In this document: positions 45,871 through 58,640 of the stretch, in pieces
Layout of the letters: every line of letters begins with the position of its first letter
Position numbering within the stretch: position 1 is the first letter of the stretch
Assembly (NCBI GenBank): GCA_029207755.1
Contig: JARCOQ010000008.1
Coordinates: 24,293,021 to 24,357,020 of the forward strand
DNA length: 64,000 bases
Reading direction: 5' to 3'
From: Chamaea fasciata
Lineage: Eukaryota > Chordata > Aves > Passeriformes > Sylviidae
Notes under the pieces: model-generated
What the model saw: the letters and a program-made list of their open reading frames with translations, nothing else
What the model was told of the DNA's origin: nothing
Databases searched by the model: none
Program-made: the position numbers and the translations under genes

Positions 45871-48800
45871 AAACATCAGACTGCATTCCAGGGAAGTTCA
45901 GGGCTGAAGAAGCTGTTTATGCATTAGTGGCCTGAAACTCAACCACAGAATACTAGGGAGAGTGTTAAATCATGACAGGGAAACCTGGAGCTGAGGGTGA
46001 TTTACCACTGGGAATGATACATTTTGTGAGTCAGAAGCGAGCTGCTTCAGCAGAACAGGCTTCAGGAAATAGTGCTCAGCACTCCATTAGGCCTGTCCTT
46101 TAAAACTCTTCATGTTCTCTCATTTTCACAGGTGTCACTCAATAATTTTTTCAATAATGATGATGTCCCAAGGCCAAATAATGAAAAGGATATCACTCTA
46201 TGATAAGGAATGGAACAGAAGCTAAAATGTGATAGCAATTTCATTTTTGGTGTATCTCTGGGAAAAAGCTGAATGCATTCCAACCCAAATGGAGCCACTC
46301 ACCTTTGTCTTCAGTAAATTGCTATTGTATGTCATTTAGCCTTTTGTGTTAGATCTTGTTGAAACACTCCTTTCTGAGCCTTCAAATTTATTCCAACACA
46401 TGCCATCCAGCATCCTGATAATTAATATGTAATAATGCATTCTACTATCAGTGCAACTACTGGTTCAAATATGAATATAGGCATGGCCTTTCTGTGCCAC
46501 ATGTTGCTTTTTCCATTAAATAAAATAATCAGCCTTAACCCAATATTTTTATTCTCCCTTTACAGGTGGGTCAGTGGAGAAAGAAATAGTTGTGTATGTG
46601 GCTCAAAGCCACAAAATCAACCAACTCTCAGGCTTTCTTTGTGTTTTTCTATGGTATGTATTGGGTCCTTTTCTCCTTTGCACTTTCATCACTTGCCTAA
46701 TAAATATTTAAGAGAGTCTGTTTAAGAGAATGGTGGTGTTTCCCCATGTTTGCTTTCACAGGATGTAGAAGCACACTACATGCCCTCCACCAGTGCAATC
46801 CAAGCACAAAGACCTGTAGGCTACTTCTATATCTTCTGCAGGAGTGTGTGCCAGGCAGCTGGATGAGGTGGCACTACACTGATCTACCCTTTACCTGAAC
46901 AGATCTCTACCAGCATGGCTTCTGCCAGTCCTTTCTACCTCTCCTACTCTGCTGCAGCAGTTATCAGACTACACTAGGAAGTGGCCAAGAAAACTTTCCT
47001 GCTTGGTTTGGGTTTCCTAAAATTGTGAGGAGGTAGAGGATGTCCTGTGAAGATAGAGGAGTGGTTGGGACCTGTGTAAAGGATGAAATGGGCCCAGAAC
47101 CTCTCACCATCATACTCCAGAACAGAACTAAAATCTGTTTCTGGGCTGAGTTTTCTGTCCAAGTGGGACACAGAAAGTGCCACAAGAAGGTGGCTGCAGG
47201 TGAGGGGAAGGCCAGGATAATTTTGCTCTCTGAAGTAAGAGCTCTGAGCAAGTTTGGGACAGTTATCTGGTAAGCTAACATTATTGTGGTTTTCAGATAC
47301 AGGCACCAAGATTAGTCAGAGAGGGTGGCTATTGGCAGACACTGGTGTCATAACATGGTATGATGACACTTCTGCTGTGATTTTAGTACCCAAAGCCTGG
47401 AATGAGCCCAGCTTTGGACCTCCAGTGTCAGAAGAGAGCTGCTTGCAGAAAATCACTGCAGAGAATCATGTCAGAACAGGGATTGAGCATGAATACTGTA
47501 CTTTCTCCAGGAGAAAAACAAAACAGAGGGAAGCACAGACAGGTGTGTGAGCCTTGCTGGAATATGAAGCGCACTCCAGGGACAGAGTACAATTGAAAAG
47601 GACTTGCCTTGCTTTAAACCTGAGCTCTGCATTGTGTCTGTGTCCTGCTACCAATTCAAAAAACTCCATCATGCCTGTGATCTGTGTTTAGTCCCTGCAG
47701 TTTGTGTAAGAACCAGTAGTAATAGATTTCCAAAATAGGCCTCAGCAATATTGGCCCCACAGCAGAGAGCTGTGGTCAGAGTTAGTGGGAGGGAGGGGAA
47801 GCCTAGAGTTGGGAAGATTAGGGTTGCACCAGTATATCTGGTCATCATCTTGCTGTTTTCCTTTGATGTGGTTCTCTAGAAAAGACTGCAAGAACAGGTT
47901 TTGCAGCTTTTGCTAGACATGAACTTCTGAATATAGGAGGCAAAATGCAGAGGAAGGACTAAGAAAAACCCAGCTTTCAGTGTCTTAGAGCTCTTCTGCT
48001 CATCAGGCTCCTATTTAGATTTGTAAAAGTCCTGGTACTAAAACAACGGGCACACTCTCCTGAAAACAGACCTTGCATGACATAGCTTAGCAAAGGCAAG
48101 GCTTGAAATGCTCATCATCAGTCCAGTGATGGGGCTGGTGATATGCCTCACCTGGAGAGTTAGGATTGTTTTTATGGCACTCTGTTTTATTGACATGCAC
48201 ATCTATGTGTCTGCATAAGAAATGTATGTGTTAAGGGTACTTGCACATATGTAAAAGAAACAATCTTTAGGGGTGTGCCTAGGTAGATTTTTTTGTAATT
48301 TGTACTTTGTGAAATGTAGCTAAACACTCATCTGCAACAGAGGCTGGTGGAAAGCATCCTCAGGAGCAAAGCAGGCTGTCTACAAGCTCTGTGCAAGGCA
48401 CCTGAGCAGCCAGAAGCAAGACAGAGCATGCCATGCTCAGTCATTCATTAAAAATGCAGCAGGTATAGGCCCAGAGTGGACCAACCTATTCAAAAGTTTG
48501 GTCTAATTTCAACACACCTACGGAGGCTGGTGGAATTGGCAGGATGGGGAAAGGTGACCAAGGTCATCTGCTTAGGAGCAGGACACCTCCCTGTGGAAAG
48601 GAAGCATTTCTTTCCCCAACTGACCTACCACAGGGATGGCAAGACGTGCTGCAGAGAACTGATTCATTGAAGCAGGAGTTGTGAGAGGCAGCACCTCTTT
48701 ACATTCCCTCTGGGGCATTATAATATCCTGCCCCCACTGCCCTGCAGATAGATTGCAGCTGTTGTGGACAGGGCTGTCTGCTCCTTCTCTTGGTAGGGTC

Positions 48801-49190
48801 AGGGTTCTCCTTAAAACAGAATCTCATGCCTCCTCTGCAGGATGAGCACCTGGAGAAGTACCTGGAGTCAGGTCATGACTAGCTGGACTGTGCTGACCAC
48901 AGCTGAGGAGTTACTATCTATCTAGATCAGGAGACAGATTGCATATTTCCTGCACCATTTTAGAGAAAGGGAGCACAGCTATAGAGTATCAAAGGCATTT
49001 AGACACTAAAGCCCCAGGATTCAGACCCACAGCACTTACCCTGGGACCCTGGAGCAGAAAACAAGTTTGAATCAGTTTGCAAACTCTACCCTAGACCTGT
49101 CTTGTCCAATAGGTGCTGCACGAAGCTCAGTACTCCCAGTTTTCCAAGTACCTGAAAAGGCAACAGCTGTTCTTAGTGCTGGGAACATCC
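45871..49190. other. Unique non-coding DNA, nothing recognised
   Basis: Overlapping frames near 46964-47550 (up to 111 codons, both strands) sit in less AT-rich sequence and are unrecognised. No repeat family assigned. Confidence 0.5.
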
Positions 49191-49420
49191 CTTTTTAATT
49201 CCCTTGTTACAGCTGTTAACTCATTTGCCCCCTGTGAGAAGGAAAATGAATCACGGCTGTCTTTTATTTGCTAAATGTTAACAGCCCTGTGGAAAAACCC
49301 TCATAAAATATTCATCCTATCCTGCTCCTCTAAATTAGACAGTTATAGTTCTAACAAGCCCCAGAGAAGACTTCTTCATTCTCTCAGTCAAAGGTACAGT
49401 CAAACATTTCTGCAGGCTTT
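49191..49420. promoter_or_regulatory. Candidate conserved non-coding block
   Basis: Repeat-free, with GTTACAGCTGTTAACTC (CAGCTG E-box next to GTTAAC), AATGAATCACGGCTG and CTAAATGTTAACAGCC. GTTAAC cores resemble HNF1/forkhead-type half sites. Weak evidence only. Confidence 0.2.
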
Positions 49421-52082
49421 TCTGTACTCTGCATTACCCTCAGCCAAAATTTCTGCTCCCCCAAGCTCTTTGCTGCTTTTATTCTTGCATATCTTTGTGC
49501 ATCTGGCATTACAATAGGAGAAGTAGAGGTTTTCAAATGCATTCATCCATGTTCCTGCTTTAATGGTAAAGGAAAGGAATATATTTGCTATTCCAAATGC
49601 AAGGTTTGTGTGTGTGCGTGTTTGTAGGTGCCACCAAGTGAGTACTTCCCACCTGGGTAGGGGGAGAGAGAGGTCTAAGATGTTTTCAAACCAGAAGATA
49701 ATGGCAAGACCTTAGACACTACACCATCCATTGCTTTCTTAGTTGAAAGGAAATGGTTTTACTCTAGTGAGTGCTCACCTTCTTGCTTTCTTTTTTCAGA
49801 AAGGCAGAGCAGAGATGCTTTCACAGTCCCTGTCTCCCCATGTGCCTTCAGGCTTTCCCTTCCCAACTGGGTGCATGTTTTTACAAGGATGAGGACAGGC
49901 AGAGCTGAATGGCACCAGCTCCTTTCTCTCTGTCTCCCGCCTGTCTTTCCTTGTGGCTCCACCATGCCTTGCTCCTGGGTGGATTTTTGATGACTCGCAA
50001 CAGGAGGGAAAAAAATAGTCAGATACTCTTTGTTGTTTTGAAAGCACCAAGGAGTGAGAGAAAAAGAGAGAGGGAAAGATTTAGACTAGAGGAGGGGTAA
50101 AATGATTTTGATGCCAGCTCCCTTTCTGAATAATCATTACGGGTAATGACTTGCAGATTTTTGGTGTAGCCTGTGTTACTTCAGGCTGATTTGTTCCATA
50201 CCATGACCTGAGTGAGCCTGCGAGACACGAGACGTGCTTTCCTGTGCTTCAGGTTATTCTTGGAGTCTGAAGCAAGGAGTTGCTCTGAGCAAGTGATGAT
50301 GACTCCCTGGCTGCACTGTGAAATCCTGCCTGCCAATCAAAAGGTTTCTTGGTGAGCAAGGGTAAAATACCATGCATGAGGTCCTAACACAGTGAACTGT
50401 TTACCCATGGTGTTCCCTTTTACCCCTGCTCAGAAACACAGTTGGCTTTCCCAAATACGGGCAGGCTGCCCTGCATCTCTCACCCTCTCTATGGTCACAG
50501 CCAGAGAAGGAGAGAAAAGTTCAGACTAGTTTGTACAGGAGGAGAGGTTTCAGATAGGTACTTCACTCAGGGAACTTCCTACTCCAGAAGAATTATCAAA
50601 GTAGACGTATTTTATAGAAACAAGCTTTTGGAGAGGATAGCGTTACCTCCTGGAGCAGGAGAAAGCACTTGGGTCTCTGCTGCAAACCACTGGCAAGGGT
50701 CACAGTCCACTGGGAGAGCCACAGAGGCAGAGAGGGTTTGCAGAAACAACAGGAAAGATCAGGGAGTCAGTCTTGGGGAACAGCTTGTTTCTGAGATGTC
50801 AATGCAAGCTTCTTGATTCATAATTGGAGAAAAGTCAGTTAATCTTTGTCATTTTTGCTGGTAGGGTTTGCTCTGATTTGGGAAAACACACAAGTTGATG
50901 GAAAGGATGGAGTAACCTGGGTTTCAAAGAAAAGGAAATAAGGCTCTCCCCTTTATGAGCAACTTTTTCTGGTGTGTGCCTTTGTCAGCAAGTGACTTTC
51001 TGATCTGGCTAGAGAGCTGCACTGAAATTAGACATCAGTCCCACTGAACTTTGCAGGAGTGGGTTGAACTTTCAGACATGCCAGAGCTTGAGAAACAAAT
51101 ACCCTTCATGCATACCCTTAAATCCCATAGGAAAAAATCTCACAACAACTCTGGTTTCACAAGCAATAAAGTGCTCTTGTTTTCCTAGCACATATTCTAT
51201 ATGTGGAATGAAAAAATAAATAAATGAAATTACAGCTAATAAATTTGTTAAATGCAGAAAGGTTTCATTTTTACATATAGCGGTGCTCAGTAGCACCACT
51301 AAAGTTAAAGGTCTCTCAACATTTTTGTTAATAAACCCCCAATTTTCATGAGTTTATTATTCAGTCATAAAAGCCTTTTTTCTGAGTTCAGCTTGCCATA
51401 TGAGTCCTCAGATTCTGTCCCACTCCAGTGTGAAGCCTGGGGAGTACACAGATGTGATTCAGACCTTTACTCCGCCCTGACTTTGCAGCACTGAGCACCA
51501 TTAAAAAGACTTATTTGCCTCTCAAAGAATTAGAAAAGTGGAGGCATAAGTCTTTATACCAAAGAGAAACAGCATTCGAATTTGATAATTTTTTAACAGT
51601 ACAATGGAATTGTTTGGGCTTTATTTTGAGCCAAATGGAACAGAAAGCAGACTTCCAGGATAGGGCTTCCATTATGCAGTCTGACTTCATACAGGAGTGT
51701 AAGACAGAGAAGGGGAAAGGGATTCAGTCTGACATTTAGATGTCCAATGCTCTATTACTGCCCCTGCCTAGGTTGGTATTAGTTGCACTTGAACCTCAAC
51801 TGTAAGGATTGCTAAGGGGCCTGACTGATCTTAAAAGAACCTTGAGAACCTTGAGACACTTCTGACAAAAAACCTCCCCCAAAACACAACAAACCAGCAA
51901 CGAAAACCTATGGATTTGTTCAGTCCTCCTAGTCCAGTGATCATAGGAATGTGAAGACAAGGCTTTTTCTCCAGCTGTCTCAAGGGATGAGGAGAGCAAG
52001 GATGTATATGGACAGTAAAAGCAGTAACAGTTTTTTTGGAGTCAAAACTATCAGTCTGAGCAGTCACCGCACCAAGCCCACC
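49421..52082. other. Unique non-coding DNA, one 124-codon unrecognised frame
   Basis: The plus-strand frame 50442-50816 is open for 124 codons but has no domain, splice-site context or homology I can name, and is of chance length. A purine-rich run (GAGAGAAAAAGAGAGAGGGA, about 50054-50078) is simple sequence. Confidence 0.5.
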
Positions 52083-52216
52083 AGAGTTCAAGAAGTATTT
52101 GGACTACATCTTCAGGCATATGACAGGTTTCTTCGGTCTGTCCTGTCCAGAGTCATGAATTGGACTTTGATGATCCTTGTGGGTCCCTTCCAACCCAGCA
52201 TTCTCTGCAATTCTGT
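52083..52216 (+). mobile_element. CR1 LINE, short 3' tail
   Basis: CAGAGTTCAAGAAGTATTTG and GACTACATCTTCAGGCATAT, then ATTGGACTTTGATGATCCTT, GTGGGTCCCTTCCAACCCAG and ATTCTGTGAG (52207-52216), follow the CR1 3' end in order and at normal spacing. The last part is close to consensus, so this is among the younger copies here. Part of the sequence left of 52083 (from about 51990) may be its decayed continuation. Confidence 0.9.
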
Positions 52217-55200
52217 GAGTAGGAATAGGATATAATTTCCCTGCATCCCAGTCCAGTGTTCTGATCACCAGTGTTGCTTTGTGATTTGAAATCTTCCAGC
52301 TTTTACACGATGCATCATTGCTTGCTGTCTACAAGGGAGAGCAAGAGTGTCAGATCAAAAGAGCCTTGATCTTGGAATTCTTTGTGTATCCACCTTAGTA
52401 AGCCTGATTCAGGATTGCTGTGCATCCTATTCCAGTTTTACTCTAGAAAAGTTTACATTTGAAATATTTTATGCACCCCCTTGATCTCACCTGTTGTAGG
52501 AAATTTGGCATATGACCAGGTGCAAAGAAAATATCTTGTCCTATTTAGGGACTGCAGCCATGAAAGGATCTTTGTACTAGAAGCGTAGTTTATTTGCACA
52601 AAAATCAATAGTCTTTTCTCTAGGACACTCTCTGAAAGAATCAAAAGTATTCATTCAGCTACTACTTCTTACAAAGCATCTTGGATCCACATGTCCTAGG
52701 AGGTGTTCCATATCATTAGATTTTAACTTGATCTGCTTTGATTTTATCAAGGTCTCCAGCTAAGTGTTGGGGTACTCTATTACTTCAGTGCTCCTACCTA
52801 CCTTCTACACAGTTGTAGGGCAATCAGATACCCAGATATTCTTCAGAATTCGTATTCAGATTGTTCAGCATCATGGGAACGGATTTTTTCAGCCAATAAT
52901 CATTAGTCTGAATCCTAATGAGTATCAGTGATGTCTAGAAATAATAGATCAGCTTCCTTATAGGGGACCGAGAAAGACATCCTGTTGGACAGCCAACGTT
53001 CTGGTTCAGACCAGGACCCCAATTTTCTATTTCTAGAAAATATCTATTCAGGTTTCTTTAAGTGTCAGGAACCAGGGCATTTGCTCTCACCGTGGATTTA
53101 AACAGTAGAAAATTCCTCTGTAGGCTTCTGGCCACATAGGATTACAGCTTGGAGACCTTTCTGAAATCTAACCAAGTCAGATGAAGCTGTGTGTGGGACT
53201 GTGGGACCAGGAGGGACAAGTACCTTGTGTTACTTTAGGGTTAAATTTATCGGTAGAATTTCTTGGTGTTACTTTGTTCCATTTATCTCTTCTAGGCTTA
53301 CCCATTATTTTCTGCTCCCTTTCTTTGGCAACATGCTGCAGACACACAAAAAGGTGACTATTCACAGCCTGGCAGGTGGAAGATTAATTCTGAAAGAAGA
53401 AGAATTTCTTGATGAAGTGAGTTCAAAGGCAAAATATTGTGGAGAGGGAGGGAGAAGCAGGCAACACTGGTGTGAAGGAAGAAGAGGGAGTCTGTGCCAG
53501 TTGGTATCAAACACTAGAAGGATAACCTTCCTCCTCAGGGCTGACACAAGCAGCTCAGGTTAGTGCATTGGCAGCTCTGCTTGTGCTGCAGTTTGGCTCC
53601 CCCCAGCCCCTTGCTGATCTGCCTCCAGGGACACAGAGGGCACCTGGCCCATGTCCTGCATGGCCTGCACCAGGCAGAGCAAAGAAACTTTGAAAGAAAT
53701 GATGAAGTTATGTAAAAAATCCCTTCTGGGAAAACTGAACTCATTATCCCTCCTTCCTGCTCAGCCTGTCATAGTAGAGCAGACAGAATACCCAGTGGTC
53801 TTGAGGCCTATGTGCAAAGTTTCTCTCACCTTGTCTGTAGAAGGCCGTGGATTTTCTAATTTTTACAGGATTATTAATTATTATTACTATTTATTTAAAT
53901 TCTATCACATGGTCTTTCTCAGGCACATGATTGAGCTGAGAGCTGGTCCACCCACCTTGGTGAGCACCATTGGAAAGGGTCTGACTGACTCCTTTCTTCT
54001 TTTCTGCATTGGCATCAAGTGGAAATTTCTCTCATAAGGCAGATGTCTCAATCTGATTATGGTGGCCTTTGAAATAGAGGGAAATACAGAAAAGCCAGAA
54101 ACAAATCCCTGCACTTAGGGACCACTGTGTCACCTAAGACCAGCTCTTCTACCAGCCACACAACAAAATGAGGAGGTTGTGGGAGTGGAACAGGGATTAG
54201 CCATGATCTTTTGCAACTTTTCCACCAAAGCACTCTTACTGTCTTCCAAACCACATTGTACTGTGTCCTAAACATGGGTGAAGTTAGGCAGATATGAAGT
54301 TTGGTGGAGGTAACTGCAACTTCATCCTGAAACATATTGTCTGTAAGGATCATGCAGTTGTCCTCAGTGGGAAGCCATACCTCTTGTACAGCAGAGATAA
54401 ACACTCATCATACTACAGAGCAGGAAGTGAAGCAGAATGCTCTGTCAAGATCAGTCTCTGTGGGAAATTGAAGGACACAGAAGGTACCACTTTAGCAAAC
54501 TAGCCAGGGCTTTAAAGCACATCTTCAGCCCTTATGGTAAGTGTGCTTTTGTTTCCTAATATATTTTAAAATGTACGACACAAACACATAGGTAGTTCAG
54601 AAACCTCAGCATAACTCTTTACAGAAGTCTTTCATTATGCAAGCCAAGGTCAATGAAGACTCAACAGCCAAAGAAATCTTGATCTTGAGTGACTTCTTAA
54701 TATCACTTTACCTGACTTTTTTCCCCTCCTCCTCTTGAAAGAAAGTGACTGACTGTTTTAGACAGTGGAAAGCCACACAACATACTCTGAAATAATGCAG
54801 CCTTACAAACTTGATGTGTAGGTTTTTAAACTCACTATACCCAGAGACTAGGTTTGCTTCAGAAGACAGGTTCCAGAGATGGCAAATTTCTCTGAGCTGG
54901 ACTGAACTTGGGGAATGATCAAGGAAAACCAATACCAAAGATTTTTACTGTAAACCAGCAGTATGGATTATGTACACAGCCATGGAGAGCCTGTTCATCA
55001 ACTTCTTCTACCACCAGGACAGAAACAACTTCATTTGGCCTTGTGGATTACAAAGGTGTTAAACAACATTTGTCTTTTGATTAAACCCATTGGAGCAATC
55101 CCCAATGTTTTGTGTCTGGTAATGTCCATGGCCATACAAATAGTTAAGAAAAGCTCTGATGGCTGTGAGCAAGACAATTATCCTGGGACAATAAAATACA

Positions 55201-56292
55201 AGTTCTACATCTCATCCCCAGCTTTTACAGCTGACTTCAGTAAAATTTATTTAACTGCAAATACAAGAGGAAGCGGGAGGTAGAGGGAAAATAGGATTCA
55301 GGGGCTACCAGCAGCTGAGCCTGAAGTTTCACAAGACAGGTGGTATTGGATATTTCCAATATATTTCTGTATCCAAGAACCTCTGTGGCGTCACACAACC
55401 TTGGTGGCTCAGTCCAGCCCCTGGACCACAGCACATTGCTCCTATATCTCACAAGCACTGCTGTTGAGGCCCATGCTCTGAGCCCTTTTTCTTCCTCTTC
55501 AGGATGTATTTCTTTCCTATCATGGAGAAGGACAAGGGGAGTGAACAGCTGGGATTAAGGGGGTGGAGGACACCCAGATTTAGTGGAATGGTGCTTGGAA
55601 ACAACTTTGAGATGCAAAGCAGAAAATGTTGCTTCTAACTTCTTCCACCCTCCACAGACCTTAGCCAGGGAGTCTATCTACCACACCCATTCTAATCAGC
55701 CTTAGTGGCAGATCTGAAGCAATCGTAGCTCAAAGGAACTTGCTGTACTCCTATAGCAACTCTGTAAACACAATGTCACAGAAGTGGGACCAGCAGCCAA
55801 ATTACCACCTCACCATCAGGAAAGCAACAGCCAACACCTCTTGTCCTCCTACAAAAATGTCACAAAGTCCCCGCTGATTCCTGTTGCTCCAGCCTGAATG
55901 ATTTCTTCCATTCATTCACATGTGTTCTTAAATTCCAAATCTATCAGCAGCCCAAGCTGGGGTAGGAGTGATCCTCAAATCTCAGCAAAATTCCTTCTTT
56001 CTCCATGCAGACAGAAAATACCCCAACAGTACAAGACGTTCTACAGCCACGTGTCCAGGCATAACCTGCATTCTAATAAGGCTTTTCTCAAAGGCTAGAA
56101 ACCTGCACCTGGTTCATTATAGGTATGGAGGTTAATATCAACCTTCACCAAAAATCAAGTATTTTAGGGGCTGCAGATTAGTTGTCACTTCTTGCAATAG
56201 AAGCCAGCAGGAATTGCAGATGTCTAATTAGTGATGGCTACTCCTGGAAGTCTGCAGAACTGGGAATAAAATGTGTTTGCTCCTGCTTATCA
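52217..56292. other. Unique non-coding DNA, nothing recognised
   Basis: Frames of up to 128 codons (for example 53189-53563 and 53651-54037, plus) occur on both strands and overlap. None is recognisable. The segment near 53560-53660 is GC-richer without CpG enrichment. Confidence 0.5.
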
Positions 56293-56335
56293 TGAAAAAG
56301 AAGAAGAAGGAAAGAAGAAGAAGGAGGAGATGAAG
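56293..56335 (+). repeat. (GAA)n/(GGA)n imperfect microsatellite
   Basis: GAAAAAGAAGAAGAAGGAA followed by GAAGAAGAAGGAGGAGATGA: purine-only triplets. Confidence 0.9.
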
Positions 56336-58219
56336 TCATAGTTCCTACAGCAGTATTTAGCAGTGATACATAGTAAAGGCATAGCTTTGCAGGATATGGA
56401 AAGAATGTGATCCTGATTGCAGGGAAGTTGAACAGATTGCCAGTTCCATAAAATATCAGACCATTGCTGTCAGGGAAAGGAAAAGCAAATATGTTTTTTA
56501 GACAAACAAACTAAACAATTCCTAAAACATTTGCAGGCTGCAACTATCAAAACTTAAGGAGAAAATATCATTCACATGTGGACCAAAGTTCAACATCTTG
56601 TCTCACAGTTAGTGAACTGCCAAAACAGGCAGGGATGTATCCTGGATGGGTTACTGGGGGTTGCATTAGATCATCAACGAAAAGTTTCATTGTTTTAAAC
56701 CTTTTCTTGTATGCTGTTGATACCCCCCACCTTAGGTTCCCTGTGCTCCGTAGTCTCACAGTCTCTTTTCCATCCTCATCTGTGTATATTGTCCTCAGTT
56801 TTGCCCAAGCTCAAATGGTAACCCAGAGGGAAAGGGGCAATCCCAAGACTCCTGCCCTTCTCAGGGAAAAATCCTCTCCCTAAATCCTCAGTGAGTACAG
56901 AACCCATTCCTGCCTTTCTCCTCAAGACAGTCTCTCTTCTGCTAACCAAGGAACTTTAAAACCCATAACCAAACCAAACCTCTAAAATTTTGAAAGAGAT
57001 GTGACAGTTTAAAAGGAACTGAGTAAATAGTTTACCCACCACGACAAACAATATTTTTGTTTCTCTAAATAAGTTGTCTTGGGCATGTAAAATTACTGAA
57101 AACCCACAGGAATCTCATGTCTGAGCTGAAAGATCCTTTGAGACTGGAGTCCCAAAGGGCAATGCTTTCAGTCCATGACCCTCTGGAAGCCAACTCACAG
57201 ATGTAAATGTGCAAAGTCCTGGGCTTACAGTTCAACTTAAATCTGTAACCACAGGATATGTTTTAGTGCTCAGAGGAAGAATGAGTAATACATTCATAGC
57301 TGGAGGTTTTACAGTACAGATTTATGCAGCACCTGCCAGGACTGATTTAAACTTTTCTGATCCTACCAAATGGGAGAAGATGCACTAGAGGACACTTCGT
57401 GAGCCCTGCTGGTTGTTTTGGTATTAAGTGCTAGGTAAAATTGCAAGCTTGTCCTCAGTGTCTTGTCACCACTGGAGCTTGAGGAGACACCCCTCCACTT
57501 TGTGATTCTAATACATGCCCTGATGCCAGCACATATTTCATTTTCTGTTCAAAGACTCCTAATGATTCTCCACAGTTTATGGCATTTGAATCACCAGCTC
57601 AGGTGAGACTGAAAAAGACTTGTTGAAGTCCAAGACTCCAGTAGTGAGGAACTGAAAAGTTGCCCCAAATTAGTATCTTCAGCATTGCTCTTCACTACAC
57701 CCTCCCTTTTAATCTGCTGTGTTTTATTGCTTGTTTGTGGTACAGTTATAACCTTCTTGTTCTGTGATTCCCTTCCCTGAACATTTAAATTCCTTATGCG
57801 AACTCAACCTGAGTTCCAGGTTAGCCTAATTTTTCTATATACAAATATATATTTACTGAACATCTTTAAAAAGTATTTGTGTGGGATTTAAGATAACATT
57901 GAAATTCCTTTTGCTGATGATTTATAAAGCTATTTTACCCCTGTCTAGACGCTTTCAATATTTGCAATTAGCTGATGGAAAAATAAACGGTGGAGTATTC
58001 TTTCCAAACCTCCATTGGAGAGGAAAAAAGGTCTCCATCATGTAAAGTAAATACTCTTCTGTCAAGTCAGCCAGGAAGAAGCTTCTAAAAGGCAAAAGAC
58101 ATGGAGGATGAGTCTGGCTAGTGTTGTATTGAGGTGTAGGACTTGGATAAGGAAGGGGTACAGAGATTTTATAGCTCCAGGGAGAAGAAGAAGAAAACAA
58201 GATACTATGCCAGAGACAT
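56336..58219. other. Unique non-coding DNA, nothing recognised
   Basis: AT-rich, with small (TA)-rich patches near 57836-57855. No repeat family or exon recognised. Confidence 0.55.
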
Positions 58220-58640
58220 TTTTCTTGGGCTGATTGCAAAATTAGCTGGAGCTGAAGCTAATTGATTGTGTAGGCAGATGAAACAAATTTGAGATGACTA
58301 TAAATAGCAACAGTCTTTCCGTGCAGCTGTAAATCTGAGCTGGAGAGCTGTCTTCAATTCATTGTGAACATTTGCAAACATGGGAGAGAGAATAGAGTAA
58401 AATAAAATAAAGCAGAACAAAGCTTGGTCACATAAAGAAACCACAGAGAGAGCCCAGCACAGAGAGAAATTGTCAGGGTCAGCCTTTACAAGGCAGATGA
58501 GAGCTGGAATTTAATCTCAGAGATGTTGCGGCCTGATGCATTTTACCTGTCTCGCCCCCTCAACCACAGCCTGGGAGAGGCAGAATTCAGTTTTTTCTTT
58601 CGCCTTTACAGGATTTTATGTCAAATAGCATTGCTGCCTC
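58220..58640. promoter_or_regulatory. Candidate conserved non-coding block with an exact MEF2-type site
   Basis: CTATAAATAG at 58298-58307 fits the MEF2 consensus YTAWWWWTAR. CTAATTGATTG (58258-58268) is a homeodomain-like pair, and CATTTTACCTGTCTCGCCCC (58538-58557) ends a GC-richer stretch with CpG. Low-complexity is limited to AAAATAAAATAAAG. No repeat or coding frame was seen. The density and variety of binding-type words are the highest I noticed in the window, but there is no alignment to prove conservation. Confidence 0.32.

Noticed and set aside
50442..50816. 124-codon plus-strand frame
   Set aside because: No recognisable domain, no promoter or splice context, and within chance length for this composition.
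53189..54037. Two frames of 124 and 128 codons on the plus strand
   Set aside because: Overlapped by equally long minus-strand frames, with no recognisable protein features.
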